From Anarhynchus alexandrinus (Eukaryota > Chordata > Aves > Charadriiformes > Charadriidae), in the NCBI GenBank assembly GCA_008711295.1, contig VUYV01000147.1, positions 734,477 to 798,476 of the forward strand: a stretch of DNA of 64,000 nucleotides, given 5' to 3'. Shown in pieces: positions 25,050 through 39,200 of this stretch; position 1 is the stretch's first letter; every line of letters starts with the position of its first letter. Made by a program: the position numbers and the translations under genes. The notes beneath the pieces were generated by a model. That model worked only from the letters and a program-made list of their open reading frames with translations. It made no database searches and was not told where the DNA came from.

Positions 25050-25205
25050 TTCTGTAGATCACAAAGCACTTACAGCTCTCAAAGGACTTCTACAAATACT
25101 GTCTTATTCCAGTCTTCAAACTGGAAAATCATAGTGCAGAGTGAAAGCGAGCGTTGCCCAAACAAGCCTAGTCATGGCTGAGGTGCCAGCCTCCAGGTTT
25201 TCAGC
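25050..25205 (-). mobile_element. Possible ancient MIR-like SINE remnant
   Basis: The order of blocks is like the reverse complement of a MIR or related core-SINE: CAAAGCACTTAC, then a TACAAATACTGTC block, CCAGTCTTCAAACTGGAAAA in place of the CCATTTTACAGATGGGGAAAC region, GTGCAGAGTGAAAG, TTGCCCAAAC, and CTCCAGG near the end. The divergence is large and the call rests on block order, not on a computed alignment. Confidence 0.45.
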
Positions 25206-28200
25206 CCCACCATAAGTACTGGAGATTTCGTGGGAGCTCTTTCTTTTTTCTTAGAAGTGACAATGCTGGTTTTGACAGTTAGTTCAGGTCGGTGATGTTG
25301 TTTCAGTTGGGTATGCTCTCCAGGCTGGCCACAACATGCTTTTTTTCCATCCAGAGTTAGTTCGTTTATGAGCACAGGAGGTTCCCGAGGGATAAGGGTT
25401 GAGGGTGGTGGGAAAGCAAGTAAATGTTGGTGATATATGTTGTCGTCCTCTTCCCTCATCTGTTGTATTGTATCTCTCCCCCCTCCTTTTTTTAATTAAT
25501 AGCTTTTAAATTGTCATATGGAGATGTATATATAATAGCTTTCCTAGCTTGGTGGATTTAATTTTTGTTAGCCTGTTTTGGAGATACCCAATTTTATTTG
25601 GGGTCTGCTACATTAAAAAAAAGGGGCAAATATGATAAATTAGTATCAAAGAATTTCCACCTTGTCAACCTTGTCTAAGTCAGCGACCCAAGCTGTACCT
25701 CTCCATTGCAAGCAAAAACAGCTCTGCCTCCACAGAACACCGAGAACTCCATTTCAGCAGGGGGATAGAAGAAATTATTTTGGTTTTTACAGGCCAGGGA
25801 ACTTTGGAGTCTGAGCAGTCACTTATGTTGCTCTGTCCTTAGTCCTGTGCTGAATTAAAAAATGAATTTGCAGAATTTTGAAGCTAAAGTGGTTGTATGT
25901 CTAAAAAGGAAATTTTAGCAATAATGTAGCTCTTTAGAAACTAACACGCTTTTCTATGTTCACTCCTTCTCTTTTCCTTTGTTTAAATTTTTCAACACTG
26001 TCTTTTCCACTGCTTTGCTTTCTGTTATATTACAGTCTGTGAGTAGCTTTCTTTTGTTCTGTGTTTCCTTTGCTAAATTTATGATCTGAACTTAAAACTA
26101 GGGTAGAAGCATCATACTTGAAGCACTGGCGTATTGTAAGGAACTGTATGGCTATACATACAAGACATTCAATTCTCTTTCCATTGAACAATGTAGTGTC
26201 CATGAAGCTGATGAGCATTTTGACTTTTTTCACTGTTCCCTGCAAGAGAGTGGATATCTTCAGGGCAAGGTGACAAAAATTTAGTAGTTGCTTGGCATTT
26301 CCGAAGGCAATGAAAGATTTGGAGGTTAATGTGCTGTATGAGCCCATGTTATAAATTATCTTTAATTACCCAAAAGTCTTAGGTGGAATACTGACTGGCT
26401 GTAAACTCATGAAGACTTACTCTGAGATAAATATGTAATATTTTTAGCCAGTGCTTAATTTCTTATAAAATACATGTGACTTTAACCAGCGCTCTTCCAG
26501 GGAACATTCCACTCATCAGCAAGGTGGTATGCAAATTTTGTATTAACCTTGATTACCAAGATTATGAAAAGCCTGTAGCATTCCCTTCTCTGTCGTACAG
26601 CAGCCACTGTCAGGCAGTGAAGTGGAAAACACACTATTGCTAATCAGCCACACCGGAGTGCCTGATTCAGTTTTTCAGAAATACAAGATTGACTTAAATC
26701 ATGGTGTGTAAATAAAGAACTTCTGGATGGTTCCTTTTGTCAAGATACTTTTTTTTTTTTTAGGATTTTTTTCTATAGTTGGAAAGCATAATTACTTGTT
26801 ATGCAAGAAGCTCAGATTTTGTGATATTTTTATCAGCTTCTGCAAGATCCTGTCCCTTTCTAAGAAAAATTGTGAATATCGTGCTATCAGGAAGCTGGCA
26901 ATGAAACACTCTTCCACTCAGCTCTTCTTAAAATACGTTTTTATTCAGTGAAATGAATGGAAAATGGTTATGGCAGAAATCAGTGATACGTGCTTGAAGT
27001 AGATGGTTAAAGGAAAGCAGAAATTGATAATACTTTATTTCATTGTACAGGTTCTGAAAAGATTGAGCAATGAATTGTGCTCTGCTAGGGGTTTCCAGAC
27101 TACGTCTAAGTGAAAGTAAATAAAAGGAAAAGTATAATAGTGCAGTATTGAATCATTATCAAAAAGTTCACCAAAATCTCTGCAATTCAAATACTGGAAA
27201 CTAATCAGCCTCCAAATTTATGGGCCTTGAAGGGTCAGGGACCCTGACTTAAAACTCATTACTTCATCACTGATAAGATGTATTGTTAGGTAATTTTTGC
27301 TGTGAAGCATTGTATGCTTCTAGATGTCTGGGTTTTCCCTGACCCCTTATGTTGGGAAAAAAATAATATTGAGAATTATGCAGCCACTTAATTTTCATTT
27401 TGTCCTTTCCTGCCTTTTATTATTTAGAGCAAGGTGACATGCTCTAGAAGAATTGTTTTTTGTTTTTTTTTTTAGTCTGTGCACACCATGCTACAATGTG
27501 TTTCTTGTTTTGATTGGGTTCTTTGAACGTTTTCTGTTTTTTTTTTAATGCTAAATGGTGAACAAGCCTGAGGCTTGGAGTAAAGTCAAAAGGTTTTTCT
27601 TCATCCATAGTAGTATGTAATAGGAATCCCATGTTGACTGGTGATATGACCTCCTCATAGGGAAATCAATGCCTCATATCTTTATAATTCTCTCTACCCT
27701 GTATGCGCTTCTCTTCTTTAGTTTAGACTTTGTTTGAGGTGACATTGAAAAACCAACTGAGATGGTTGCTCTGAAGGAAAAAAATATTCAAAATTCAAAG
27801 GTGGGGGAAGAAGCGTATCGATTACTTTGCACTAGGATCACATTCTGATCAATTATGTGAGGTCTGTGTATTTAAAAAAATAAACAAGCCAACAAACCAA
27901 CCAGTATTGTTGAATTTTCCCCTTTGCCCAAAAGATATTACAAAGCCTTTTAAAGACACCGTCTTTGCCCCCTCCTGCCAGAGTGAATTAAATTATACCC
28001 CTCTTCTGGATATTCTGAAACGCCATCTGAAGTAGGACAATTTTCTGGCTCTAAGGTAGTGATGGGAAGTTTGCAAACTAGTAATTGCCCTGTGGGATGC
28101 AGGGCGACGGCGCAGTCAGGCAGATAGCGCTCTGGGCTCAGAGCCAGGAACTGTTGCATTGTAGTCTTTGCAGACATATTATTTTCTTCTTTGAGAGCTC

Positions 28201-31200
28201 TCTCTCTTATTCTTAGTCAGTTGTGAGGCTCCTTCGCTATTTTCTTTTAATGTCTTTATGTGCAACTCCCAGAAGGTTTAAAGAATTGCTATAAAACTTG
28301 TTGGAGCGGATTACTTCAGCAAAGTACCGTGGCTACCTAGAAGAAACCCTCAGCAATCTTGTGAGCCAGGCTGGGTTTTATCCTGGTGTTTTGATTTTGG
28401 GTTTTTTTGTTTGTTTGTTTCTTTGTTTGTTTCTGTGTTTTTTCTTTTGTGGCCTCAGGGTCTTCTGGAGTCTTTTGCATGTGGTCCACGAGACCTTTTC
28501 GCCTACTGTTCATTTGTGGCAATAGGTTCTGTAGCTGGAAGCCTTTTTGGTTTTAGTGTTTACAGTTTCTGGCTGAGGTTTGGTTGTTGCACACACCAGG
28601 GTTACCGCGTCTCTGCCTGCGTCTCAAACAAGCGACAGCAAACGGAAACTCAGCCAGTAGCTTGTCCTCTGTGTTGAGCTGGGGTGGTTCGTTAGTGCTT
28701 GACAACTGCAAGGCAGAGCAAAGAAATGTTTTCCACGCTGGTGGAGGGGGCAGATCATGTGGGCATCCCTGCTAATGCAGAGCAGAGGAATTCATGGGAT
28801 TGTGGCAGTGTCACTTTACTGTCCTGCTGCAGTATGACCATCATTACCTTTACTGGGGCAGTGATGTGTGCCTGTTTGGTGCCTGTGAGAGTTGTTACTT
28901 TTAGAAATTTCATAACATCTTTTTTTTTTCTTTCTTTTTTCTTTTTCCCTAATTGATCAACTTTTTGTCTTGGATAACAAAATTGAGAATTATGGCAAAA
29001 TGTAGTCTTTGCTATGCTTGCCAGGGAATGACTTTATCTCGCAGGTTGTGCATTCTTCAGTAGGTGTTGTCTGTTGGAAGAAAATAACTTGTCATTTTTT
29101 TTTTAAACATATCAAATAATTTTTTAAATAATTTTATTATTGTGCGCATGCAATGACTGAAATTTCAATGCTGCAGGTTTTTAGTTCTTCTAATATAGGA
29201 GACATACGTCTGTCACCTGGAGGTAGTAGAAGTTTGCTGCTGTTTATGGAATGAAATAATTTACAAGCAAGGAAAGCATATTTGTTCAATTTGAGTGATT
29301 TTATGATAAACTTTTTAAAATCATAGACCTATAATGCCAGCCTTCCCAGTGCACTTTTGACGTTCTGGAAGAGGAATCAAATAGTAGGGATTTTGTGGTG
29401 GCACTCAAGTGGTGGTGGTCTTGAGGTGTAAAACAAAACAAGAAAAGAAGCAATAGAAGAGAAGGAGAAAGGAATGAGTGAGAATATTGTATCTTCCAGC
29501 TGCTAAACTTCAGTAGAAAATACTTTATTTCTGTCGTGTGTGTGGCATCTGATGGCTGCCCTTTGGCCATGTGTTATGCTCATCTCATGTAACTTCGGTA
29601 GGTTTGATCATTGGTTGACTTGGTTGGACCTGATTAATTTCAAAGTTTATGGTTGACTTGGTTAGCTCCAGAATTGGATTTCATCTGAAAATGCAAACAC
29701 AAAAACTGAAGTCCACTAACTTTATGGACTTTAAGGCAGGAATGGAGACAGATAATCTTTTTTTTTTCCTCTGATTGTTTTCCTTGTTTCTTTTTGTGAA
29801 TTTAAAGGCAGACACACATGCTCACATACTCACCCTCTCACACGAGTGAATCCCTGTTTCTCACCCCCATCTTCTCTACTGCACTTATGTGATTATGGTA
29901 AACTTTCTAGCTTTCACAAAATGAATTAAGAAACAACTGCAACCTATGTAATTCTGTCTTGCCCCCCCTTTTTTTCTTTTGAGTTGTGCTTTTGTATCAA
30001 ATATAGGTGCACCCGTATGTGTCTGCATTGCCAATTGTTTATCTCTCTTTCAGAGGTTTTGTAGCTTAAAAAAAAAAAAATCAATTTCAGCTAGTGATGC
30101 ACTTGAATTGCCATGTTGAACTTTGATGAATTGAACTTTGGCATTTTTCTAATTCTGGTTCATGACAGTGCAGCCACTGTGCTGCGTGTCTGGAGAGGAA
30201 GCCAAGGAGCAGTGAGGTCCTCCCTTAGTCTCAGACTTGCCTTCAGAAGGGCAGGGAGGGAGGCAGCTCTGTGGTCTGTGCTTCTCTCCCACTGCACCCA
30301 CGGCTGCAGGCAAGAGAACTTCGACACTGGTTCTCCTCCTGCCACCTCCCCTTTTCCAGTTTTCCCAGCTGCTGCCCTTGGAAAGGTTCTAGGGGAAGTC
30401 AGTGTCTGTCTTCCCTCTGCGCTGGCACAGGTCCCTTCCCTGCTGTGCAATTGGGCAATCACACTTCCAGGGCGATATTTGGTCTTCTCCTTTGGCAGAG
30501 TGAGTATGTGCTGCCCTTTCCGCTGTGCTTGTACTTATGAAGAACACGCAAACCCAAAGTACATCATGTTTCTTAAAAATAAATAAAACAATAATTAGTA
30601 ATAACGAATAATGATACCACCAACAAAACAAACCCTCATCTCTTTTTCCATGATGCTAAGCCAAGGGGATGACAAGTTCCTGTTACCGTGTTTCCAGTTC
30701 TTTAATGTAAATCTTAAAAGTGGGGTAACAACCTGGTGTTTGGTTTTCTACTGCTCTTAATGAGAGAAGAGTGAGCCTAACACTTAAAAAAAATATCTCC
30801 CCTGTGTGAACTGAATTATTAAAATATTTTGTAAGGTACTGAAAACTGTGATAGGTTTTCAATGTGGTGACAGTTTGGTTTTTTGTTTGTTTGTTTTTTT
30901 GATACAGGTTAAAATGCATTGCAGTCAAATTTGCAGGTTACAAAATAATATTTTCTGTCATAGATCTTGACAGGAGATCAGTTGGTTTTTTTGTGCCACT
31001 TAACATAGAAATCATGGAATAAAACTGGAATTTGCTTGGTTGGCATGTTTCAATTTTAACCGAAAAATGGCAAACACCAAATGTGATAATGGGTGTACAT
31101 GTGATGGGGTTTTTGTGTATATGAGCATGTGTTTACATGTGCCTAGGCTGGGGTTTTTTGCTTTTGTTTTTATAAGGATAAAAATGAACCTTAAAGTAAA

Positions 31201-32577
31201 GCATCACCTTTGGTCCTGGATGTAATTGTGAGATCTTAACACCTCATATATATTTGAACAATCAAAGGGAATACAGTTTAACGGCAGCTGTCTGGTTTTC
31301 CATAAAGAGCTGAAACATCAGATGTACTTCTCTCGGTAGCATTGAATTCAGTCTGAATTACACTGCTCAAGTGTTTACTCGTTACTAATTTGTCCAAAGT
31401 ATAGCATGTAGTATAACCAATATTTTTTGAAAAGCTATGTGAGTAGTTTCAGTTTTATGTTTGTCTTGACTCAGAAATCCTAGTGAAATAGAACATGGCA
31501 TGCATTTTAATATATTATTTGTTTACATATGTTAGATAAATATTGCATAATGCATTGAAACAGAAAAATGTGTTAAGTGGTATTTTGTCACAACAAAACA
31601 GTTAAATTAGACACATACGCTTTCTTTGGCTGCAGCTTTATAGAACCATCAGTTAGGTTCAATATACTTGATTGAAGAACTGCCCCCAAATTAGAAAGTT
31701 GTTTTTTTTTTCTTTTTCAAAATCGTAATAGTAGAGCTTTCATTTTCCAGAAATTTTCTTTTCTATTTTTTCTTTTTTTTAATTTTCTTTCTTCTCTTGT
31801 CAAGGGTTTAATGTATGGTAAGACAATACTGAAAAATGTGCATGCTTCAGGACCTTGTTGACTGTGGTCAGATACGTCTGCTTCTACAGTTAGAGGGCAT
31901 TTTATTTTGAGCATGTGTATGTCTTGCTCATTCTCAAAAAGGAATGGCAGTATCACTACTACAAGCAATAAGCTTAGTTTCTTTTTCTGTGAATCTGAAA
32001 ACTTCAGTATAATCCAGGTACAGATATTCTTAATAACCACATAGAGGGTTATAATTTTACTCAAAAGTAAAGTCATATAGAAGGTAAGTAATTTGCTTCT
32101 CCCGTTTAATTAGATTGTTAATTAAATTGGGAAAACTGGCTTGTCCATTTTTTAAATCCATAGTAATTTTGCTACAGTCAGTCTACTGTAGTGTTAAAAC
32201 TGGTTCTGCAAGTGCTGTGTGCGGCTGAACCTGCAGAGCAGTTTCCCATGTGGAAACCACGTTTGTAGCTTCACTTACAGGCAAGATTTGGCTAACGCAT
32301 TCCAAATTCTTGTCCTTTCACAGTAACCTTTTCTGATGCGTTTGAAGAGAAATACTTTGGTTTGGGCCAGGATGGGGGCAAAGCAAAGCGCACAAAAAAG
32401 AAGTTAATTGTATCATTCTGCCAAGTGCTGCCTTTTCTGCTCGATGCTGTTCCTGCCTGAGTGGATTCTTCCTATGCCAGCGAAAAAAATTATCCAAAAA
32501 AATAGTAATGATTAAAATAGGTAATTGCAACCCCCCCAAAACAAAGCCTAACCCAACCACACAGCAAAAAGTCTTTG
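25206..32577. other. Intron sequence with simple repeats only
   Basis: No gene or transposon was recognised. Present are a T run at about 26747-26761, a TTTG-rich run at 28405-28440, and a 14-bp direct repeat TGGTTGACTTGGTT at 29612 and 29650. The stretch 30150-30540 is richer in G and C and has several open frames without recognisable motifs. Confidence 0.45.
28405..28440. repeat. (TTTG)n microsatellite, interrupted
   Basis: A run of TTTG units with two C interruptions lies inside T-rich DNA. It also creates the lysine/threonine/glutamine-rich chance translation on the other strand. Confidence 0.85.
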
Positions 32578-33260
32578 CACGCTGGGCTAGCGAGTTGCCT
32601 GGGGTCGCTGAGGAGTGTGACGCTTCCCTGCGTGGGTGTGGGACAGCGGGCAGGGCTCCGTGGCTGGGGGGAAGCGAGGGACCGCTCTGGGGACCAGGCG
32701 GCTCCTGCACTTTTTAGCTCGTAGGTCAACACGGCGATGCCTTTGATGCTGTGGCCTGCCCTTGCTTAACCAGGGCCCCGGCAAAACCACCTGGGAATTG
32801 CAACATGACGCTGCACTCGACAAGCCAGCCCTATTGATTTGTGGGGAAACAAGAGGCTTTATTTCCATTTAAGATTTGGGAGGTTGTTCAGGAAGGGGCG
32901 GTTGGTACAAAAGCTCGTGCCAGCGCTGTTTGGCGACTTGACTTTACTTTAGGCAGGTCTTCAGCCTTTGTGTTCGGGCAGGGAATTTTCTAAAGTTGTT
33001 GCAAATGCAAACTGCTGGAGGGTCTTTTTCTCCGAAATCTGCAGGCGAGCACGGAAGGGATAAATCACAGGGCAGACTTCAAATGCGAGCATCAGCAGAG
33101 CGCGAGCTGCCCAGGCCTCATCAGGTGCCAGCGATGAGCCCTGGAGCCCCCCCCGGCTAACTGGACCCTCTCACTGGTGCCACCCACCATGGCCCGGAGC
33201 TGGCCAAGCCGGGGGGGTTGCTGGTGGAGAGGAGGCGATGGTGGGATGTGGTGGTCTCAC
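32578..33260. other. GC- and CpG-rich patch inside the intron
   Basis: The patch contrasts with its AT-rich surroundings. By eye there are about 13 CpG dinucleotides between 32578 and 32745, and a second cluster at 33020-33100. Runs of G or C appear at 32664, 33148 and 33210. No LTR ends, CR1 blocks or splice-flanked coding segment were recognised. It could be a small CpG island, an intronic regulatory element, or an unrecognised old insertion. Confidence 0.5.
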
Positions 33261-36200
33261 AGCTGCACTTGGCACAGAGAAGTTGTTATTAGCTACAGTT
33301 CAGTGCTTAAATGTTTAAAATATCAGCAAGGAGGGAGGGTTATTAGCAGGGGTTATGAGTGGCTGGAGCACTCGCCACCAGAAGGCGAAGGCAGGGAGGA
33401 CAGCAGAAAGTTGTCACTTTGGCTGCAACTTTGCAGAGCTGGGACATCAGTAACAGGCAGCAAATTTTTCTGGAGACATTATTTAATGGCCAGTTGAATT
33501 GCCTGTGGAGCACTTAAGGCCACAAGAAATGAATGCAGCAGTATTTCTAGGGAGAATTTATTTTTGGCAAAAATTGTTAACAATTATATACTTGCTTTTG
33601 GAGAATATATGTCAAAATAAGAGTAGGATATGCTTCTTTAAGTGTAGTCAAAGTGTTTAGTGTGTTTATTTGCCTAAAGCACAAATTTGTGATTAATGTT
33701 CTTTTTAAATTGTAACAAAAAGTCAAGTACAGTTTTCATAAAAATGGAAAACCAGGTCAATTTCAAACCATATAAATTGGGAAGTTTAATAATTTGAATA
33801 TTGTTTGGTAGAGTCGATTTATTCCAGAGCGAGAATAAGGCCAGATATTTCATGCCACCAAAGATCATGTAGGGGAGGTGTGCAGCTGCAAATGGAACTT
33901 GTCTGTGTAAAAGCCCTAAGCTGAAATGAATTTTTTTTCCCTAGTGCTTCTCCAAAAGTGCTAGATGAAACTAAAGCTGAACACCTGAAAAATTATTCAA
34001 GAAGACTTACAAGCATAGAAGCGGGAGTTCTGATTTTCCATTGGTATCTCTTATAATTTAAAATCAGATTGGTTTATTAAAGCAAATGACAGTTTGTGTT
34101 TAAGTTAAAATGTGGCTTCGTTTGACTCCTTCACTTTTATTAGTCCAATTACTATAATTTTAAATGTAGTAAATTTTCATGGTGTACAAAGGATCCTTAT
34201 AGCAGGTCTTAATTGCTTTTCTAAATTCTTTGGTTTCAAATAAATATTGTGATTCTAGCTGATAAGTAATTTTTACCTGTGTTATTCAATGTTGAGGTTT
34301 TTACGGGTGTTTCCTCCTTTAGTTCCACAGTGATGATATTTAAGATGTAATTATAAATTTACCATTTAAGCCGTAGAAGCTATTTAATCTCTGCTCTAAT
34401 ATAGTTACAAAATGAAGTTGGCTGTGTAGAGAACAGGAATAAAATTTGGTTGCAAAACTGATACAGATTGCCTGCAAAAATATACTAAGTATTCAGGAAA
34501 GAAAGTTTTGTAGAATTTTTTGTGTACAATATTTTCAAATAAAACATGAAGAAAGGGTGCTGAATGAGTCTGTAGTCTAGAAGATACTGTTCTGGTGTAA
34601 AATTTTTCAGGAACGGATTGATATTTTTCTGACATTCTCCAGGGAGAATTTTCACACACACTGTTTAAAATAAAGTGAGGATCTGTGGGTTTTATTAGTA
34701 AATCCAGATGTGGTTATTAGTGGGCTTTAATATGTTTTCACTTATTGTCGTTTCTTTTGCTAGCTAATATACTTAAGCTTTGATTTTTTTTTAGTGTTAG
34801 GGAGATGTGTCAAGTGGCTGCCACTGAATGCAAGTTCCCACAGAGTGGTGGGAATAGCATTTCCTATTTACTTGATCTTATTGGTGTGGCAGGTAGGAGT
34901 AATTAAAGGCAACTTTAAAGACGGTGGTTTAGTTTCTCTTTCAGGTTTTCTTTTCCAAGCCAATTAAAATGAAAAATACCTCCTCCCCTCTGTCCGCCAG
35001 TTGTGAGTTGCTGTGTTATCTCGTCTCTTCCACTGTGCTTGGTGGTAGCTTCGTAGGCAGCGTGGGACATCTCTTCTGCCAAATTAGGGAAGATTCAAAC
35101 TTCTAACAACTTTCTTCTGCCTTTTCGTCCTCGTCATTGTCTACCTAATTTGCAAATTCATCACCCATATTACAGCATTCAGTATTTTAATTTTACAAAT
35201 GAAACTTTGCTATGTTTCTCAAAGGAGTAATTTGTTCCTCCAGACTTGTTTCCTTTCCTGTAAACAAGCTGTTGGTATTATGCTGGTTGTAACCTGTCTT
35301 TTCTAAGAATGATTGATATTAAGCCAATATGCTACAGCTGGTGCCAACCAAGGAAAACAGTGGTCCCGAGAACAAGTAACAACTCAGGCTGAACATGAAT
35401 TGGTCTGTCTCTTCTAGTTAGCTGCAGCATTCCAGGACATGCATTTCCTGAAGTTAAGTGTAAACAGTTTCTAAGAACTGGTCCTTGATAGCTGATTTAG
35501 ATATTTTGTGCGCCATTAATCTTTGTCATGTCTTTCAGGCACGTATCCATTGCTGAAATCAGCCTGTTGAGAGTGTTTGGTAACACAGATTCAGTATCTA
35601 CCTGCATCGCTGCAGCACCTCTAGGTTGTCCATGTTACACAGAAAAGAGGACGAGGTCTGTTAAGTGAGCAGCGTACTATAAAGTTGAAGATTATTTATG
35701 TAGGGTGTGTTAAAAGTGGTCTATCAACACCTTGCCAATGAAATCAAACCTGACAACTCAGGTGTATGTAAGCTGAAGTCAGGAATAAATTGCTGTCAGA
35801 ACACAGTACAGTGTGACCGCCAACAGACAACTACAGTCATATGGTGGAACTGCAAGTTCAAGAAGCCCCCAAAGTCTCCTGTGCTAACCGTGTTCAGCCT
35901 CTTGCGTTCCGATTTGTAACGCAGTCAGCAGTTCCGGTTTGCTTAGTATCACAGTGGAGATGGAGACACAGTCCGTGCTACGCATCTTAGTCCATCAAAG
36001 GACTCAAATGCAGATGAAATGAGCGCAATCCACAGCTGAAGAATAAAGGGATTATTCATAATACTAAGGCAACCTGCATGCTGAAGATTTTTGATAGACA
36101 CAGTGTTAGCTTAGCATGCATTTTCACACAGTAAACAATGAGAATTAATGAGGTATTTTACTAGAAAATAACATGATGAGTATGTTTTGTATGTTCAGCT

Positions 36201-39200
36201 GCTGTATGGAACTGGAGTCCGTGGAGCAAAGCTAATACGGCCATATGTAATGTCAGTTAGCAGCGCTGAGGTTTAACTGGTTTTGGTGTCTTCAGTGGTT
36301 ATTTCTAATACAAGAATTTTAAAAAATATATATTCAATGATTTTTGTTTGTATTAATCTAATGTAACTTCCACAGTTATAAACATTTGAGACAAACTTAA
36401 TTCACACTTAGTGGATTAAAGCATATACCTGCTATGTAGACTGGTATTCCTGCGTGCCTTTTGAACATACACATTAAAAGTAGCTAGTCTCCCGCTCCAG
36501 CTTTTCTGGACTGCTTTCAAGACAAGCTCTTGACTTTGTGAGTCAGGGCTATATTGGCTTGCTTCTACTTGGGACGAGTCTACCTCAGCGGTGCCCTGTG
36601 TGTTGCGGGTTTTGTTATTCTTCTTGCTGAATGGCAATTTCAGGAGAAAACTGAAGAATTCTCACAAGGCTGCAATTGCCGTCTTTCATCTTAAAATCAT
36701 TTCCACCAGAAAGAAAAGATTGTTACTCCCAGTGTGTCGTTATAGGTAGTGTACTATCATGTCATCTTAGTTCAGGTTATTTTCACTTACTCAAGAGGCC
36801 AAGGCAGGAAGAATCTGAGCTGACAGTGATGCTAAACTGAGCTCATCGGAGCTGCAAAGGTTTTACACTTTGCCAAAGAAGCAGCTGAACTACAGTGAAA
36901 AGGCAATTACTTTTCTCAAGATAAAAGAACCTTTTGAGAGAGATTTGGTCTCTCAAAATGTTTAATCCAACTTCCTAAATTAATATGAAACATAACAGTA
37001 AAAAGGTTCTGTATCTGTCCACGTAGCTACACTTGTTAGACATGTAATTTCTTCTTCCTCCGATTCCTGAAGGACAAGGCTGCGCTGGCAGATTCTGCAT
37101 TGTGTAGACAGTGGCGAGCACGTAAGTAGACCCTGTTGTGATGAATGGTGTGGATTGGTTTATATTTAGTTGTTCATAAGCACCCACTATTGAATAGTTC
37201 TTTATTTGGGTATTTCAAAATATCATATTTCTGTGCGCTCTTAACTACTGGTTCTGTAAGAATGCCCTCACCTTGGACTTGTTTGTGAACAGCTGTACTG
37301 AGTAACTGCATGTAGACAAGACTGTAATCTTTCCTGATGAGTATAAATACATATTTATCCAAGTAGCTGAAGCTGTTAACAGATGGCAGATGGAAGTAAA
37401 AACATATTGTGTGTGCTGCTCCTTCTTTCTGCGTTCTACCCTCCTCCTCTATTTGGGGAAACCAGAGAGAGAATTATCACGTGTTCTTGAAAAGTGGCTG
37501 TAACTGCTCTGCCAATGAGCTTTCAAACACTCTGCTTCCAACAAAAGAGTTTTAATGTTCTTTTTCCTTTGCAGAGTTGGAAAATGTTAAATAACAGTTC
37601 TGAGAAAAACATCATAGCAACTCCTTGTCATCTATTTAGAGCAGAACATAGATATTTGCAAGACAGAATGTCAATCAGGATTTGAAGTGATTCTTTTTTT
37701 GTCCATTTGAATAGAGAAGTACTTAGTTCTGCTGATGTTATAAAGATCTTAAAATACTTAACTTACTATGCAGAACAGTGATTTTTAAACAATTTTGAGG
37801 GAGTTACAGAATCTTGAACCCCTAATTATTTTTCTGGGAAGATGAGGGAAAACCTTCCTGCCTTAAAGCGTATTGAGCGATACACCTCCTCCTTAGTTAC
37901 TCATTTTTCTGTACCATGCAGCAACTGAATCCTCTACAATTTTGGAAGCTTGCTTGCTTGCTTTTTTTTTTTTAACATCGGTCCCAGCAAAGGACTGGGG
38001 AAATTTTTTTTTGTTTTGTTTTTGTTTTTGTTTTTTTTGTTTTCAAAGTGTATCTAAGGCCATTGGTCATTTGGAAGTATAAGTGCTTCTGTTTTAATAA
38101 GAAACATTTGAGAGGGATTGAGGGTGACAGTAATTTGAAAGGACAAATACTTCTCATGTTTATTGCCATCTCATTAAGTTAGTGTGCGCTGCAGTTACTC
38201 TTAAGCAAGTTGCATAGGATTAGCTGTCAGAGGTGAGGTTTGGGAACCCTGTGGCTTCTATGTAGTTTTTATTTTTCTATTTCACTGGGGATTTGTTTGC
38301 TTTTTCTGGTGTTTCAGCTTTATATTACCTTATTATTCTCTCCCCATGATAACTCATCTTTCATTTGAAGTTAGGGTTAATGGTGGGTTTAGTATACGGT
38401 ACTGGGCAAAAATGGTAGGAAACATTCAGTGATTTCCCTGCTCAGCTTCTTGCCTGAATTACAGCACATCTTCAGAGAAGTAACTCTTTATATTTTTTCC
38501 ATGAGAAGACTTCATTCACCCGCTTTGCTCATCTAAAGAGCAGGAAACCTTGTGGGTTGGATCTACAGGAGAGCAGTACAGACAGATTAAAACTGTCAGA
38601 AGACTGACATTTGGAAATTCCAGGAACTGCAGTTTGAACTGGAGACAATAAAATAACTTCACTTACTGAGGGAGTAGGAACACCCTTGGGACGTGGTTGC
38701 AAAATGAGGCAGTCAAGCCCGCCTGCAGTTTTATGCGAGTTCCTCCCCACCATCCCCAGGGTGGGTCAGCCAGAGTCTTTGTGGCCTCAGACAGCTTCCC
38801 GGTGTTTAGTAGGGGAAATAGTAACTGGTCACGGGAAAGTACGAAGCTGCTTCGTCTGTGATTCCAATTTTGTTATTGCCCTAAAAAGTGAACTTGTTAC
38901 AATTCTAATTTATCTAACATAGTTGTTTCCTTTATGTGTAGACAGACCCGTATTGCGTGAGCGTTGGAAGAAGGCAGGGCTGGAGGAGAGGTGAGGGCAT
39001 TTTTGCCAGCCCTGGAGCCCCATGAGGTTCTCTCCCCTCTGTGGCTGTGGAGGGCCACAGGTCGTGCTCTGCATGCTTTGGGACTCGTTGGATCAACCAG
39101 CTGGTTTAACCCATTGGCCTGGCAGAAAAACCCTAATGCTGCAATAAAAAAAGTCAGTAGAACAAAGTTGCTTTGGCGTCTGGAAGGATCTGATGAGCTT

